Assembly: GCA_014238945.1 (NCBI GenBank)
Contig: JABAAB010000026.1
Location: 294,706 to 358,705, forward strand
DNA length: 64,000 bases
DNA from: Lysobacterales bacterium
GTDB taxonomy: Bacteria; Pseudomonadota; Gammaproteobacteria; Xanthomonadales; SZUA-36
Reading direction: 5' to 3'
Notes under the pieces: generated by a model
Database searches by the model: none
Told to the model about the DNA's origin: nothing
Seen by the model: only the letters and a program-made list of their open reading frames with translations
Position numbers and translations under genes: made by a program
Part shown: in pieces, positions 25,615 to 34,153 of the stretch
Position numbering within the stretch: position 1 is the stretch's first letter
Layout of the letters: every line of letters begins with the position of its first letter

Positions 25615-26669
25615 AAGGAAAAATAATCAACCCAAAACTCGACCGGGTCTTCATCCAGGATGTCACCCTACGTGATGGCATGCATGCCATCGGTCACCAG
25701 TACGGTACTGAGCATGTGCGCGCCATAGCGAAGGCACTCGACCGGGCCGGCGTTGACGCCATCGAGATTGCCCATGGCGATGGCTTGAATGGTTCCAGTT
25801 TCAATTATGGATTTGGTGCACACAGTGACTGGGAGTGGATTGAAGCCGTGGTAGACGTCGTCGAATCGGCGATGGTGACCACACTGATATTGCCGGGTAT
25901 TGCGACCGTTGAGGATTTGCAGCAGGCCTATCGACTCGGCGTGCGATCGGTGCGTGTGGCCACGCACTGCACCGAGGCGGATGTCTCCAGGCAGCATATC
26001 GAAATGGCTCGTGAAATGGGCATGGATACAGTGGGTTTTCTCATGATGAGCCATATGAGCGAGCCTCGGGCGCTTGCCCGGCAGGCCAAGTTAATGGAGT
26101 CCTATGGTGCGCAGTGTGTCTATGTCACGGACTCGGGCGGTGCCATCGACATGGATGGTTATGCTGCCCGCCTGCAAGCATATGATGAAGTCCTTAAGCC
26201 TGAGACAGAGCGTGGCGTGCACGCACACCATAATTTGTCACTTGGTGTCGCCAATTCGATTGTTGCCGTGCAAAACGGTGTGCGTCGCGTGGATGCCTCG
26301 CTGGCCGGTATGGGCGCCGGTGCCGGCAACGCACCGTTGGAAGTGTTCGTGGCCGCCATTGACCGGAAAGGGTGGCGGCACAATTGTGATATTTACCAAT
26401 TGATGGATGCGGCAGAAGAACTCGTTCGGCCGTTGCAGGACCGACCAGTGCGTGTCGATCGGGAAACGCTTTCACTGGGCTATGCCGGTGTTTATTCTTC
26501 ATTTTTACGACATGCTGAAAAAGCCTCGGATGAGTATGGAATCGATGTTCGCACCATCCTGGTCGAACTGGGCCGCAGAGGGATGGTGGGGGGGCAGGAA
26601 GATATGATTGTCGATGTCGCGCTCGACCTGGTCAAGCAACACAAATCCGCCGCTCGTAACCAGGCCTGA
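25611..26669 (+). CDS. hsaF: 4-hydroxy-2-oxovalerate/hexanoate aldolase
   Basis: A 352-residue class II pyruvate aldolase (DmpG/HsaF family). It splits 4-hydroxy-2-oxohexanoate into pyruvate and propanal, which is passed directly to HsaG. The barrel begins [18 protein letters not shown], carrying the metal and catalytic residues (RDG, H), and has [15 protein letters not shown] with metal-binding histidines and [12 protein letters not shown]. The C-terminal helical part contacts the dehydrogenase. Last gene of the operon that starts with hsaA; a 256-base AT-rich promoter region with operator C follows. Confidence 0.94.
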   Translation: MKGKIINPKLDRVFIQDVTLRDGMHAIGHQYGTEHVRAIAKALDRAGVDAIEIAHGDGLNGSSFNYGFGAHSDWEWIEAVVDVVESAMVTTLILPGIATVEDLQQAYRLGVRSVRVATHCTEADVSRQHIEMAREMGMDTVGFLMMSHMSEPRALARQAKLMESYGAQCVYVTDSGGAIDMDGYAARLQAYDEVLKPETERGVHAHHNLSLGVANSIVAVQNGVRRVDASLAGMGAGAGNAPLEVFVAAIDRKGWRHNCDIYQLMDAAEELVRPLQDRPVRVDRETLSLGYAGVYSSFLRHAEKASDEYGIDVRTILVELGRRGMVGGQEDMIVDVALDLVKQHKSAARNQA

Positions 26670-26833
26670 ACAGTTGTAGCAAGCAACCGTGCCGGGCAAT
26701 TTGCCGTTGTGGCTGATGACCCCTGACTGTTTCAAACCAGGGCCGGAAAGAGCGACAGGGATTCAAGCCAACGGCTGAACTGTTGTCCTGGGCCTCCCGG
26801 AGACCACCAATCTTCGGCCCACATGAAACTGTA

Positions 26834-26865
26834 ATTCGTAAAATATGATTAATTAATTTACGAAT
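26834..26865. promoter_or_regulatory. Candidate operator C (ATTCGTAAA-N14-TTTACGAAT)
   Basis: Perfect 9-bp inverted repeat, arms at 26834-26842 and 26857-26865; the CGTA and TACG cores are again 22 bases apart. It lies about 60 bases upstream of hsaC. TATAAT occurs at 26884-26889 and could be the -10 box, which would put the right arm close to the -35 position, an arrangement suited to repression. This is the strongest copy of the element shared with 5773 and 20410. Confidence 0.7.
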
Positions 26866-26925
26866 ATTGTCATATAAAGCTGATATAATTACGCAATTGC
26901 CTTTAATTAGAGGTTCATATTGACA

Positions 26926-27819
26926 ATGACTGTTTCTAGCCTTGGATACATTGGACTGGTTTCACAAGATGTCGGGCAGTGGGCCAGCTTTGCTGTTGAG
27001 ATTATCGGGCTCATGCCGGTGAACGGCGATCAGCCTGACGGGCGCGCCTTGTTCAGAATTGATAACCACCCCTATCGACTGAGCGTCGAAAGCGGTGACC
27101 GGGACGGCTTGTTGACGGTAGGCTGGGAATTCGCCAACGAGTCAGAATTCGCTGCGGCCATTGTCCGCCTGGAGGCTGCTGGTGCGAAGGTCACACCCGG
27201 CGATAAGCAGGGTGCGGCTCAGCGTTACGTGACCCAATATGCCGCATCGGTCGACCCCGCAGGAAACCCGTTCGAGATCTTCTATGGCCGTACCGATTGC
27301 GTGGATGACTTTGTTTCCCCCGTGGGGGTCAGCCACTTCATCACCGGTGACATGGGCATGGGGCACCTGGTGGTACCGGCGCCCAACATGGATGAAACGC
27401 GGGCATTCTACCAGCAAACGCTGGGTCTGGCCGACAGTGACGATCTCAGGCTGCCACCACCGGCAGAAGGTGCTCCGGATCAACGGATCCTGTTCCTGCA
27501 CGCGGACAATCCAAGGCACCATAGCCTTGGGCTGTACAATTTTCCGGTCCCCACCGGGATCATTCACATGATTTTTGAGATGCCCGAAATCGACGATGTT
27601 GGTTTGTGCCTGGATCGTGTGAATGCGGCCGGGCTGCCTTTACTTGGCACCCTGGGCAGGCATTGCAATGATCAGATGCTGTCCTTTTATGTATTTGGGC
27701 CCGGCGGCATTGGTGTGGAGATCGGTTGTGGCGGGCTGCAGGTCGACTGGCAGAATTTTACGCCCACGGTTAGCACCGTGGGCGATGTCTGGGGCCACGT
27801 TTACACGCCGGTAGTTTAG
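26926..27819 (+). CDS. hsaC: Extradiol dioxygenase, 3,4-DHSA 4,5-cleaving
   Basis: A 297-residue two-domain type I extradiol dioxygenase that opens the catechol ring A of 3,4-DHSA. The N-terminal VOC domain is non-catalytic. In the C-terminal domain the iron ligands are His147 (MGHLVVPAP), a histidine in PRHHSLGLY (198-199) and Glu265 (GGIGVEIGCGG). ATG 26926 is chosen; TTG 26920, six bases after AGAGG, is an alternative start two codons earlier. It heads the long operon into the HIP-degradation genes and has operator C in its promoter. Confidence 0.93.
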   Translation: MTVSSLGYIGLVSQDVGQWASFAVEIIGLMPVNGDQPDGRALFRIDNHPYRLSVESGDRDGLLTVGWEFANESEFAAAIVRLEAAGAKVTPGDKQGAAQRYVTQYAASVDPAGNPFEIFYGRTDCVDDFVSPVGVSHFITGDMGMGHLVVPAPNMDETRAFYQQTLGLADSDDLRLPPPAEGAPDQRILFLHADNPRHHSLGLYNFPVPTGIIHMIFEMPEIDDVGLCLDRVNAAGLPLLGTLGRHCNDQMLSFYVFGPGGIGVEIGCGGLQVDWQNFTPTVSTVGDVWGHVYTPVV

Positions 27820-27827
27820 CGGTATCG

Positions 27828-28709
27828 ATGGACAAGGTCTGCACTGCAAACACCGCCATCGCAAGCCTGGAAAGTGGCATGACCCTGGGCATCGGTGGTT
27901 GGGGTCCGCGCCGGAAACCCATGGCGCTGATCCGGGAAATCCTGCGCAGTGACCTGACCGATCTGACCGTCGTCTCCTATGGCGGTGCGGATGTCGGCAT
28001 GCTTTGTGCAGCAGGCAAATTACGGAAACTCGTATTTGCATTCGTTTCGCTTGATTTCATCCCGTTGGAACCATATTTTCGCCAGGCGCGCCAGAACGGC
28101 GCAATTGAGGTCATGGAAATCGACGAGGGCCTGATGTTGCTGGGCCTGCGCGCGGCAGCGATGGGCGTGCCCTTCATTCCCACCTCGGTGGGCCTGGGGA
28201 CCGATGTTGTGCTGCACAATCCCGAGATTCAGCTGATCGATTCACCCTATGGGGACGATCGACAATGGCTGGCAATGCCGGCACTGGAACTGGACGCTGC
28301 ACTGGTACACGTGGATCGGGCCGATGCGCGCGGGGTCTGCCAGATCAAGGGTCCAGACCACTACATGGATGACCTGTTCGTGCGTGCCGCCGGACAGTCG
28401 ATCGTATCCTGCGATCAACTGGTCGACACGAGCTTTTTTCACACGGATCCAGAAGAATCACGTTATGTGTTCTGGGAACGAAGCTGCACCAACCGGGTGG
28501 TACCTTTACCTTACGGGGCGCATCCCGGTTCCTGCACGCCACTGTACGGAATTGACATAGAGCATTTCAAACATTATGTCGCCAGCGCCGGATGCGAGTC
28601 CGGTTGGCAGCAATATTATTCCGAGTTCATCGCTATCGATGAAGCGATGTATCTGCAAAAAGTCGGTGGACCGGCAGCCATCAATGCGTTGCCACTGCCG
28701 GTTTATTGA
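27828..28709 (+). CDS. ipdA: COCHEA-CoA hydrolase alpha subunit (CoA-transferase fold)
   Basis: A 293-residue family I CoA-transferase alpha-type subunit: N-terminal SLESGMTLGIGGWGPRRKPMALIREILR, then TVVSYGGADVGML and a GADIHRA-like stretch near PSVGLGTDVVL. IpdA with IpdB hydrolyses ring C of COCHEA-CoA in steroid degradation rather than moving CoA. Length matches IpdA (about 290). It begins eight bases after hsaC and is followed by the beta subunit. Neighbouring ipdC and echA20 genes make this assignment more likely than a general ketoacid CoA-transferase. Confidence 0.9.
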   Translation: MDKVCTANTAIASLESGMTLGIGGWGPRRKPMALIREILRSDLTDLTVVSYGGADVGMLCAAGKLRKLVFAFVSLDFIPLEPYFRQARQNGAIEVMEIDEGLMLLGLRAAAMGVPFIPTSVGLGTDVVLHNPEIQLIDSPYGDDRQWLAMPALELDAALVHVDRADARGVCQIKGPDHYMDDLFVRAAGQSIVSCDQLVDTSFFHTDPEESRYVFWERSCTNRVVPLPYGAHPGSCTPLYGIDIEHFKHYVASAGCESGWQQYYSEFIAIDEAMYLQKVGGPAAINALPLPVY

Positions 28710-28727
28710 AGAGCGGACCGTCGCGCA

Positions 28728-29483
28728 ATGACCCACTCTCCACTGATTGACCTCTTGATATGCGCTTGCTCGCGGGTGTGGGCAGATGATGGAGAAGTAC
28801 TGGCCTCCGGTATTGGCTTGATACCGCGGTTGGCTGCCTCGCTGGCCATGGTCCGAAATCCTGACCTGATGATGACTGATTCGGAAGCGTACCTGGTGAG
28901 TGAGCCCGTGCCGGTCGGTGCCAGGCGAGGCTACCAGCCACGTATCGAGACATGGATGGGGTTCTCACGTATATTTGATAATGTGTGGAGCGGTGCCCGT
29001 CATGCCCTGGTCGGTCCAGTTCAGATCGATCGCTTTGGTCAGGCCAATATTTCTGCCATCGGCGATTACGCGCAACCAAAGGTGCAAATGCTTGGTATGC
29101 GCGGATTTCCTGGTAATTCGATCAGCCACGCCAACTCGTTTTTTGTACCAAATCACAATAAGCGGGTTTTTGTTGCCGGCGAAGTGGATACGGTCTGTTC
29201 GATCGGCTACAACGCCGACCGCCTGCCACGGGGTTACCGGTTCGAAGATATCGATATCCGTTATATCGTCACCGCTTTGTGCGTGTTCGATTTCGATCCG
29301 GAAACCCACCAACCCCGGTTGTTCAGTCTGCATCCGGGTGTACAAGTCGAGCAGGTTGTGGAAAATACAGGTTTTGAAATCGGTACCCCCAGTCAGTTGG
29401 AGACCACGCCGTTGCCGGAACCTGAAGAACTGGAGATACTGGCCCGGCTTGATCCGGGTGAGTTGAGATACGGGGTGATTTGA
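28728..29483 (+). CDS. ipdB: COCHEA-CoA hydrolase beta subunit
   Basis: A 251-residue partner of the preceding subunit. Visible segments are LIDLLICACSRVWADDGEVLASGIGLIPRLAASLA, the SEAYLV stretch, and a GPVQIDRFGQANISAIGDY region typical of beta subunits. The C-terminus LDPGELRYGVI is short. In true CoA-transferases of this fold a glutamate carries the CoA ester. In IpdAB the glutamate acts in hydrolysis, and that glutamate cannot be mapped with certainty here. It is followed at once by a DUF35 gene. Confidence 0.9.
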   Translation: MTHSPLIDLLICACSRVWADDGEVLASGIGLIPRLAASLAMVRNPDLMMTDSEAYLVSEPVPVGARRGYQPRIETWMGFSRIFDNVWSGARHALVGPVQIDRFGQANISAIGDYAQPKVQMLGMRGFPGNSISHANSFFVPNHNKRVFVAGEVDTVCSIGYNADRLPRGYRFEDIDIRYIVTALCVFDFDPETHQPRLFSLHPGVQVEQVVENTGFEIGTPSQLETTPLPEPEELEILARLDPGELRYGVI

Positions 29484-29485
29484 AC

Positions 29486-29932
29486 ATGGCGGAAAAGATT
29501 ATCAAGGCCGCGCGAGAAGGCTGGTTTACCCTTGACAGGCACGCTCCGGGTTTGCTGGGTAGTCAGTGCGAGGAGTGTGAGACCTTTTATTTCCCGCCAC
29601 ATCATCATTTTTGCCGGAACCCCGCCTGTCAAAGCGAAACTTTTCTACAGATTGAATTGAGCCGGCGAGGCCGGATTTGGTCATACACCGATGCGCGATA
29701 CCCGCCACCCCCCCCGTTCATTGCGCCTGATCCCTACAAGGTCTGTGTGCTGGCCGCAGTTGAACTGGAAAGGGAAAAACTGATCGTACTCGGCCAAATG
29801 ACGGCGTCTACACGCTTGGATGAACTCAAAATTGGAAAGGTCGTTGAATTGTGCCTGGAAACGCTGTACAGCGACGATAAACATGACTACATGATGTGGA
29901 AATGGCAGCCGCTGCAGGGGCCCGCAGTATGA
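29486..29932 (+). CDS. DUF35 zinc-ribbon/OB-fold protein, partner of thiolase
   Basis: A 148-residue protein with a four-cysteine ribbon (CEECETF and CRNPAC, about residues 30-52) and a C-terminal OB fold (GRIWSYTDARYPPPPPF, KVCVLAAVEL, GKVVELCLETL). Such proteins bind thiolase-like aldolases and support their activity. Its stop overlaps the start of the thiolase-like gene at 29929, so the two are almost certainly a complex, a parallel to the ChsH2-DUF35/Ltp2 pair at 6389-8935. Confidence 0.85.
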   Translation: MAEKIIKAAREGWFTLDRHAPGLLGSQCEECETFYFPPHHHFCRNPACQSETFLQIELSRRGRIWSYTDARYPPPPPFIAPDPYKVCVLAAVELEREKLIVLGQMTASTRLDELKIGKVVELCLETLYSDDKHDYMMWKWQPLQGPAV

Positions 29933-31128
29933 CCGGTTCGGTAGCCATCCTTGGTGTCGGCATGCATCCCTGGGGCAAATGGGGACGCAACTTCGTGGAA
30001 TACGGCGTCCGGGCGGCCCGTGATGCGCTGGAAGATGCCGCGGTGCCGTGGCCGGAGATCCAGTTCGTGGCCGGAGCGAATACCGTCCGCTGCGGTTACC
30101 CCGGCTACGTTTCAGCAGCCACATTTTCACAGGCGCTGGGTTGGAACGGCGCACGCATTGTGAGTTGCTATGCAGCCTGTGCCTCGGGCTCCCAGGCGCT
30201 CGACACTGCGCGTATGCAAATCCTTTCCGGTCAGGCGGACGTGGCCCTGGTGGTCGGTGCGGACACCACACCAAAGGGTTTTCTGGCGCCGGTCAAGGGC
30301 GACCGCCCGGATGACCCGGACTGGTTACGTTTTCACCTGTTCGGAGCAACCAACCCGGCCTACTTTGCCATGCATGCGAGACGTCGGTTGGAGCTCTATG
30401 GCACGACCGAGGAAGACATTGCGGCAGTTCGGGTCAAGAACGGCCAAAACGGCTTACATAATCCCAATGCACGCTACCGCAAAGCCTTCACCAAGGAAGA
30501 AGTCCTGGCCTCACCCATGGTTTGTGATCCTCTGCGGCTGTTCGAAATTTGCGCGACCAGCGATGGTGGCGCGGCGTTGGTCATCAGCAGCATGGACTAT
30601 GCCCGCCACCGGGGCCTGCAACCGGTGACAATCGAGGCTATCTCAACGATCACGCCAACTTTTCCCAGTACCCGGTTGGAGTTACCCGATATCGCAACGG
30701 ACTCGGCTGCAGCGCTTGCCATGCCGGCAATGAATTTCAAACCGGCTGTGATCCAGGCGGCCTATGAAGAAGCCGCGATCGGCCCAGAGGACATCAGCCT
30801 GGCCGAGGTCTATGACCTTAGCACGGCGATGGAACTGGATTGGTACGAGGCGCTGCAGTTATGCCCGGAAGGTGACGGCCAACTGCTTTTACGCGAAGGC
30901 GCTACGCAAATAGGTGGGCGCATACCTGTCAACGCGTCGGGCGGGCTGTCGTGTTTCGGGGAGGCGGTGCCTGCGCAGGCCCTGGCGCAGGTGTGCGAAC
31001 TGACCTGGCAACTTAGGGGCCAGGCCGGTCAGAGACAGGTGGCCAACGCGACCTATGGCATCACGGCCAACGAGGGTTTGTTCGGTCACGGCTCTGCGGT
31101 AATCGTCAAACAGGGAGGTATTGTGTGA
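29929..31128 (+). CDS. Thiolase-fold lipid-transfer/aldolase-type protein
   Basis: A 399-residue thiolase superfamily protein of the SCP-x/Ltp branch. It begins SVAILGVGMHPWGKWGR. It has CYAACASGSQALDTARMQIL, where a cysteine lies near the thiolase nucleophile position, and the late segments EVYDLSTAMELDWYEALQLC, GGRIPVNASGGLSCFGEAVPAQALAQ and ANEGLFGHGSA. It is more similar in layout to the retro-aldolase type than to FadA thiolases. Four-base overlap with the DUF35 gene. It may cut a second side-chain or ring intermediate; the reaction is unknown. Confidence 0.85.
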   Translation: MTGSVAILGVGMHPWGKWGRNFVEYGVRAARDALEDAAVPWPEIQFVAGANTVRCGYPGYVSAATFSQALGWNGARIVSCYAACASGSQALDTARMQILSGQADVALVVGADTTPKGFLAPVKGDRPDDPDWLRFHLFGATNPAYFAMHARRRLELYGTTEEDIAAVRVKNGQNGLHNPNARYRKAFTKEEVLASPMVCDPLRLFEICATSDGGAALVISSMDYARHRGLQPVTIEAISTITPTFPSTRLELPDIATDSAAALAMPAMNFKPAVIQAAYEEAAIGPEDISLAEVYDLSTAMELDWYEALQLCPEGDGQLLLREGATQIGGRIPVNASGGLSCFGEAVPAQALAQVCELTWQLRGQAGQRQVANATYGITANEGLFGHGSAVIVKQGGIV

Positions 31129-32210
31129 AGCATTTACGCACCGCCTTGTGTGATTTGCTGGGCTGCAGATATCCTATCGTCCAAACCGCCATGGGTTGGG
31201 TTTCCGGGCCCGAATTGGTGGCAGCGAGCGGCAATGCAGGTGGATTTGGTTTTCTCGCGGGTGCGACCATCCCGCCGCAAGATATTGAGAACGAGATACT
31301 GCAGGTCAGGCAATTGACCGATGCACCATTTGGCGTCAATTTTCACATGTATCAGCCCAATGCACAGCAGGTGGTGGATCTGGTCATCAAGCACGGCGTC
31401 CGTGCCGTCAGCTACTCCCGCTCTCCCGGTGCCGATATGATCCGGCAACTGCGGGACAACGGCGTCGTCTGCATGCCAACGGTAGGTCTGCCCAAACATG
31501 CGATCAAGGCCATTGAGTTGGGGGCTACCGCGCTGACGGTCCAGGGTGGCGAGGGTGGCGGACATACCGGCTCCGTGCCCACTTCCCTGTTGATTCCGCA
31601 AGTCATCGATGCGGTCGCCGGACAGGTTCCGATTGCGGCCGCGGGCGGATTTCGGGATGGTCGGGGACTGGTGGCGGCACTTGCCTGGGGTGCCGACGGG
31701 ATTGCCATGGGTACCCGTTTCTTAATGACGCGAGAATCAGCGCCACCCGAGGTGACCAAGCAGCGTTATGTCCAATGCACCGACCCCGCAAAAATCATAG
31801 TCTCCAAGGCGGTTGACGGTCTGCCCCAGCGGATGATAAACAACGAGACCCTGAAGCGTCTTGAGCGGGCCGGCCCCTTGCGAAAACTATGCATCGCTGT
31901 GGCCAGCGCTTTTCGTTACCGCCACACCAGCGGTGCCAGTATGCTGCAAATGCTCCGGTCCGGCTGGGCCATGTCAAAATCGGGTGACATGAGCCTGGCC
32001 CAGTCGATCATGTCGGCCAATGCACCCATGATAATCCAGCGATCGATGATCGAAGGCCAACCAGAAGTCGGCTTGCTGCCTTCCGGGCAGGTCGCCGGGG
32101 TCATCAATGAGCTACGCAGTTGCGCGGATGTAATACAGGACATCGTCAGCGAGGCTGGTGAGCGGCTCAGGTTCCTGTCAGGGATTGAACACGACGGAGA
32201 TTGTTCATGA
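31125..32210 (+). CDS. ipdC: Nitronate monooxygenase-like flavoprotein (IpdC-like)
   Basis: A 361-residue FMN TIM-barrel protein. It has PIVQTAMGWVSGPELVAASGNAGGFGFLAG at the N-terminus, the GGEGGGHTGSV loop and PIAAAGGFRDGRG phosphate-binding segment, and a C-terminal steroid-type extension. GTG 31125 follows GGGAGGT closely. IpdC reduces a hydroxylated indene-carboxyl-CoA on the way from HIP-CoA to the EchA20 substrate. Its position between the thiolase-like gene and the echA20-like gene matches the ipdABC-echA20 set known from steroid degraders. Confidence 0.88.
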   Translation: MKHLRTALCDLLGCRYPIVQTAMGWVSGPELVAASGNAGGFGFLAGATIPPQDIENEILQVRQLTDAPFGVNFHMYQPNAQQVVDLVIKHGVRAVSYSRSPGADMIRQLRDNGVVCMPTVGLPKHAIKAIELGATALTVQGGEGGGHTGSVPTSLLIPQVIDAVAGQVPIAAAGGFRDGRGLVAALAWGADGIAMGTRFLMTRESAPPEVTKQRYVQCTDPAKIIVSKAVDGLPQRMINNETLKRLERAGPLRKLCIAVASAFRYRHTSGASMLQMLRSGWAMSKSGDMSLAQSIMSANAPMIIQRSMIEGQPEVGLLPSGQVAGVINELRSCADVIQDIVSEAGERLRFLSGIEHDGDCS

Positions 32211-32968
32211 GCGGGCATTTCCGATTGTGGTTGGAAAATGGCATTGCGGAACTGATTTTCGATCATCCGCCGGTAAACGCGTTCAACAGCTCACAATGGC
32301 TCGAGATTGCCGATACGCTCAAGCAGTTGGGTCAGGACGATGCTGTACGCGTCATCATCATCGCCGCACGAGGCAAGGGTTTTTGCGCGGGTGTGGATAT
32401 CAAGGAACTGGCCCGCGACAAGTCACGGATCACCGCAGTCAATCGCGGTAACTACGATACCTTTAAAGCAATTCACCTCAATCCCAAACCGGTGATTGCC
32501 GCGCTGCATGGTTTCGTGCTGGGCGGCGGCATTGGCATCAGTGGAGCGGCGGATATCATCATTGCCTCGGAGTGCACGACTTTCGGTGTTCCCGAAATCG
32601 ATCGCGGTGCCATGGGCGGCGGCGCACATTTACAGCGTATGTTTCCGGTCCAGAAAGTTCGCTACATGTATTTCACCGGTCACATGATCAATGCTCACGA
32701 AGCCTACCGTCTCGGCGCGGTTGAGCGGGTTGTCAAACGAGCTGAACTGATGCGCGAGGCGCGGGCAATCGCGACCTCTATCGCTGCTAAATCACCAGCC
32801 ATGGTGGCCTTGGCCAAGCAGTCCCTGACCGGCGTGGAAGATGGCAACCTGGAAGAAAAGTATCTCCGGGAACAGGGCTATACCCTGAAGGCCTATGAGT
32901 TGCAGGATTCTCGGGAAGCGCGTGATGCATTCGTGGAAAAGCGTGATCCGGACTTCAACGATGATTAG
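32207..32968 (+). CDS. echA20: Crotonase-family ring-opening hydrolase (EchA20-like)
   Basis: A 253-residue crotonase. The oxyanion loops are KGFCAGVDIKEL and ALHGFVLGGGIGISGAADIIIAS, followed by FGVPEIDRGAMGGGAHLQRMFP. In EchA20 this fold opens ring D of HIEC-CoA by hydrolysis. It overlaps the IpdC-like gene by four bases and precedes acyl-CoA dehydrogenases. The extended tail (EGYTLKAYELQDSREARDAF-like) is normal for the group. Assignment as EchA20 rather than a general hydratase is by context. Confidence 0.87.
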   Translation: MSGHFRLWLENGIAELIFDHPPVNAFNSSQWLEIADTLKQLGQDDAVRVIIIAARGKGFCAGVDIKELARDKSRITAVNRGNYDTFKAIHLNPKPVIAALHGFVLGGGIGISGAADIIIASECTTFGVPEIDRGAMGGGAHLQRMFPVQKVRYMYFTGHMINAHEAYRLGAVERVVKRAELMREARAIATSIAAKSPAMVALAKQSLTGVEDGNLEEKYLREQGYTLKAYELQDSREARDAFVEKRDPDFNDD

Positions 32969-32979
32969 GGTGCGGCCCC

Positions 32980-34152
32980 ATGCAACTGCAGTACACTGAA
33001 CAACAACAGCAATTCAGGCAAAGCGTTCGCAAGTGGCTGGCAGCTCATGTGCCTGCCCAACCGTTAGCATCGCTCGATACCGGGGAAGGGTTCGCCGAGC
33101 ACCGCCAATGGGAGCGCACGCTCAAGTCGGGAAACTGGGGCATGGTGACCTGGCCGGAGCAGTTTGGCGGACGGGGTTGTGACCTGATCGAATGGCTGAT
33201 TTTCGAAGAGGAATACTACCGTGCCGATGCGCCCCTTAGGGTCAGTCAAAACGGTATTTTCCTGTTGGGCCCCACACTGATGGAGTTTGGGACCGAAGCG
33301 CAGAAACAACGATTCCTGCCACCAATGGCTGCCGGTGATGAAATCTGGGCGCAATCGTGGTCCGAGCCCAATGCCGGCAGTGACATGGCGGCGATTCGGG
33401 CCAGGGCGACGTTGGTGACCGGGGGTGAGCAGTCATACTACCTGCTCAGCGGTCAAAAGACCTGGTCGTCCCGGGCGGTTTTTGCGGATTGGGCTTTTGG
33501 CCTTTTTCGTACTGACCCCGATTCAAGTCGGCACCTGGGCCTGTCATTTATCCTGTATCCACTGAAAGCACCCGGAGTCACGATACGACCCATCCGGCAG
33601 CTGGATGGCGAAGCCGGGTTTGCAGAGATTTTTCTGGACGAGGTGCGTGTGCCGGTTAAGCAACGCCTCGGTGCAGCCGGCCAGGGATGGCAGATTGCGA
33701 TGGCGACCGCCGGCTTTGAGCGGGGACTGATGTTGCGCAGTCCGGCCCGATTCCAGCGCACCGCTCAGCGGTTGTTGGAATTGTTCCGTGCCAACCAGGA
33801 TCGACTGCCTGCCACAGCACGGGCGCAGGTGGTCCAGGCTTACCTGGACGCCGAAGCCTATTGTCTGAACACCTACTACACCGCATCGCGCCTGATGCAA
33901 GGCGGTAAAATCGGGCCGGAAACCAGTGCCAACAAGATTTTCTGGTCTGAACTGGACCGTGCCATGCACCGTACCGCCTTGTCCATACTCGGCGCGCGTG
34001 GTGAGTTGAGCGGGATGCGCGGCGATGCGGTTGACGATGGCCGGTGGCTCGATGGCTACCTGTTTTCACTGGCGGGCCCGATCTACGCGGGCAGTAATGA
34101 AATACAGCGCAACATCATTGCTGAGCGTTGCCTCGGCCTGCCGCGGGCCTGA
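32980..34152 (+). CDS. Acyl-CoA dehydrogenase (first of pair 1)
   Basis: A 390-residue acyl-CoA dehydrogenase with an FAD/substrate loop WAQSWSEPNAGSDMAAIRARA near residue 125, GQKTWSSRAVFADWAFGLFRT, and the C-terminal SALNE-like SIYAGSNEIQRNIIAERCLGLPRA. The catalytic acid region reads GFERGLMLRSP. It is the fuller half of a pair with the next gene. Steroid degraders use such two-gene dehydrogenases (FadE/IpdE type) on HIP-CoA-derived thioesters; which ring step is catalysed cannot be decided from sequence. Confidence 0.9.
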   Translation: MQLQYTEQQQQFRQSVRKWLAAHVPAQPLASLDTGEGFAEHRQWERTLKSGNWGMVTWPEQFGGRGCDLIEWLIFEEEYYRADAPLRVSQNGIFLLGPTLMEFGTEAQKQRFLPPMAAGDEIWAQSWSEPNAGSDMAAIRARATLVTGGEQSYYLLSGQKTWSSRAVFADWAFGLFRTDPDSSRHLGLSFILYPLKAPGVTIRPIRQLDGEAGFAEIFLDEVRVPVKQRLGAAGQGWQIAMATAGFERGLMLRSPARFQRTAQRLLELFRANQDRLPATARAQVVQAYLDAEAYCLNTYYTASRLMQGGKIGPETSANKIFWSELDRAMHRTALSILGARGELSGMRGDAVDDGRWLDGYLFSLAGPIYAGSNEIQRNIIAERCLGLPRA

Positions 34153-34153
34153 C

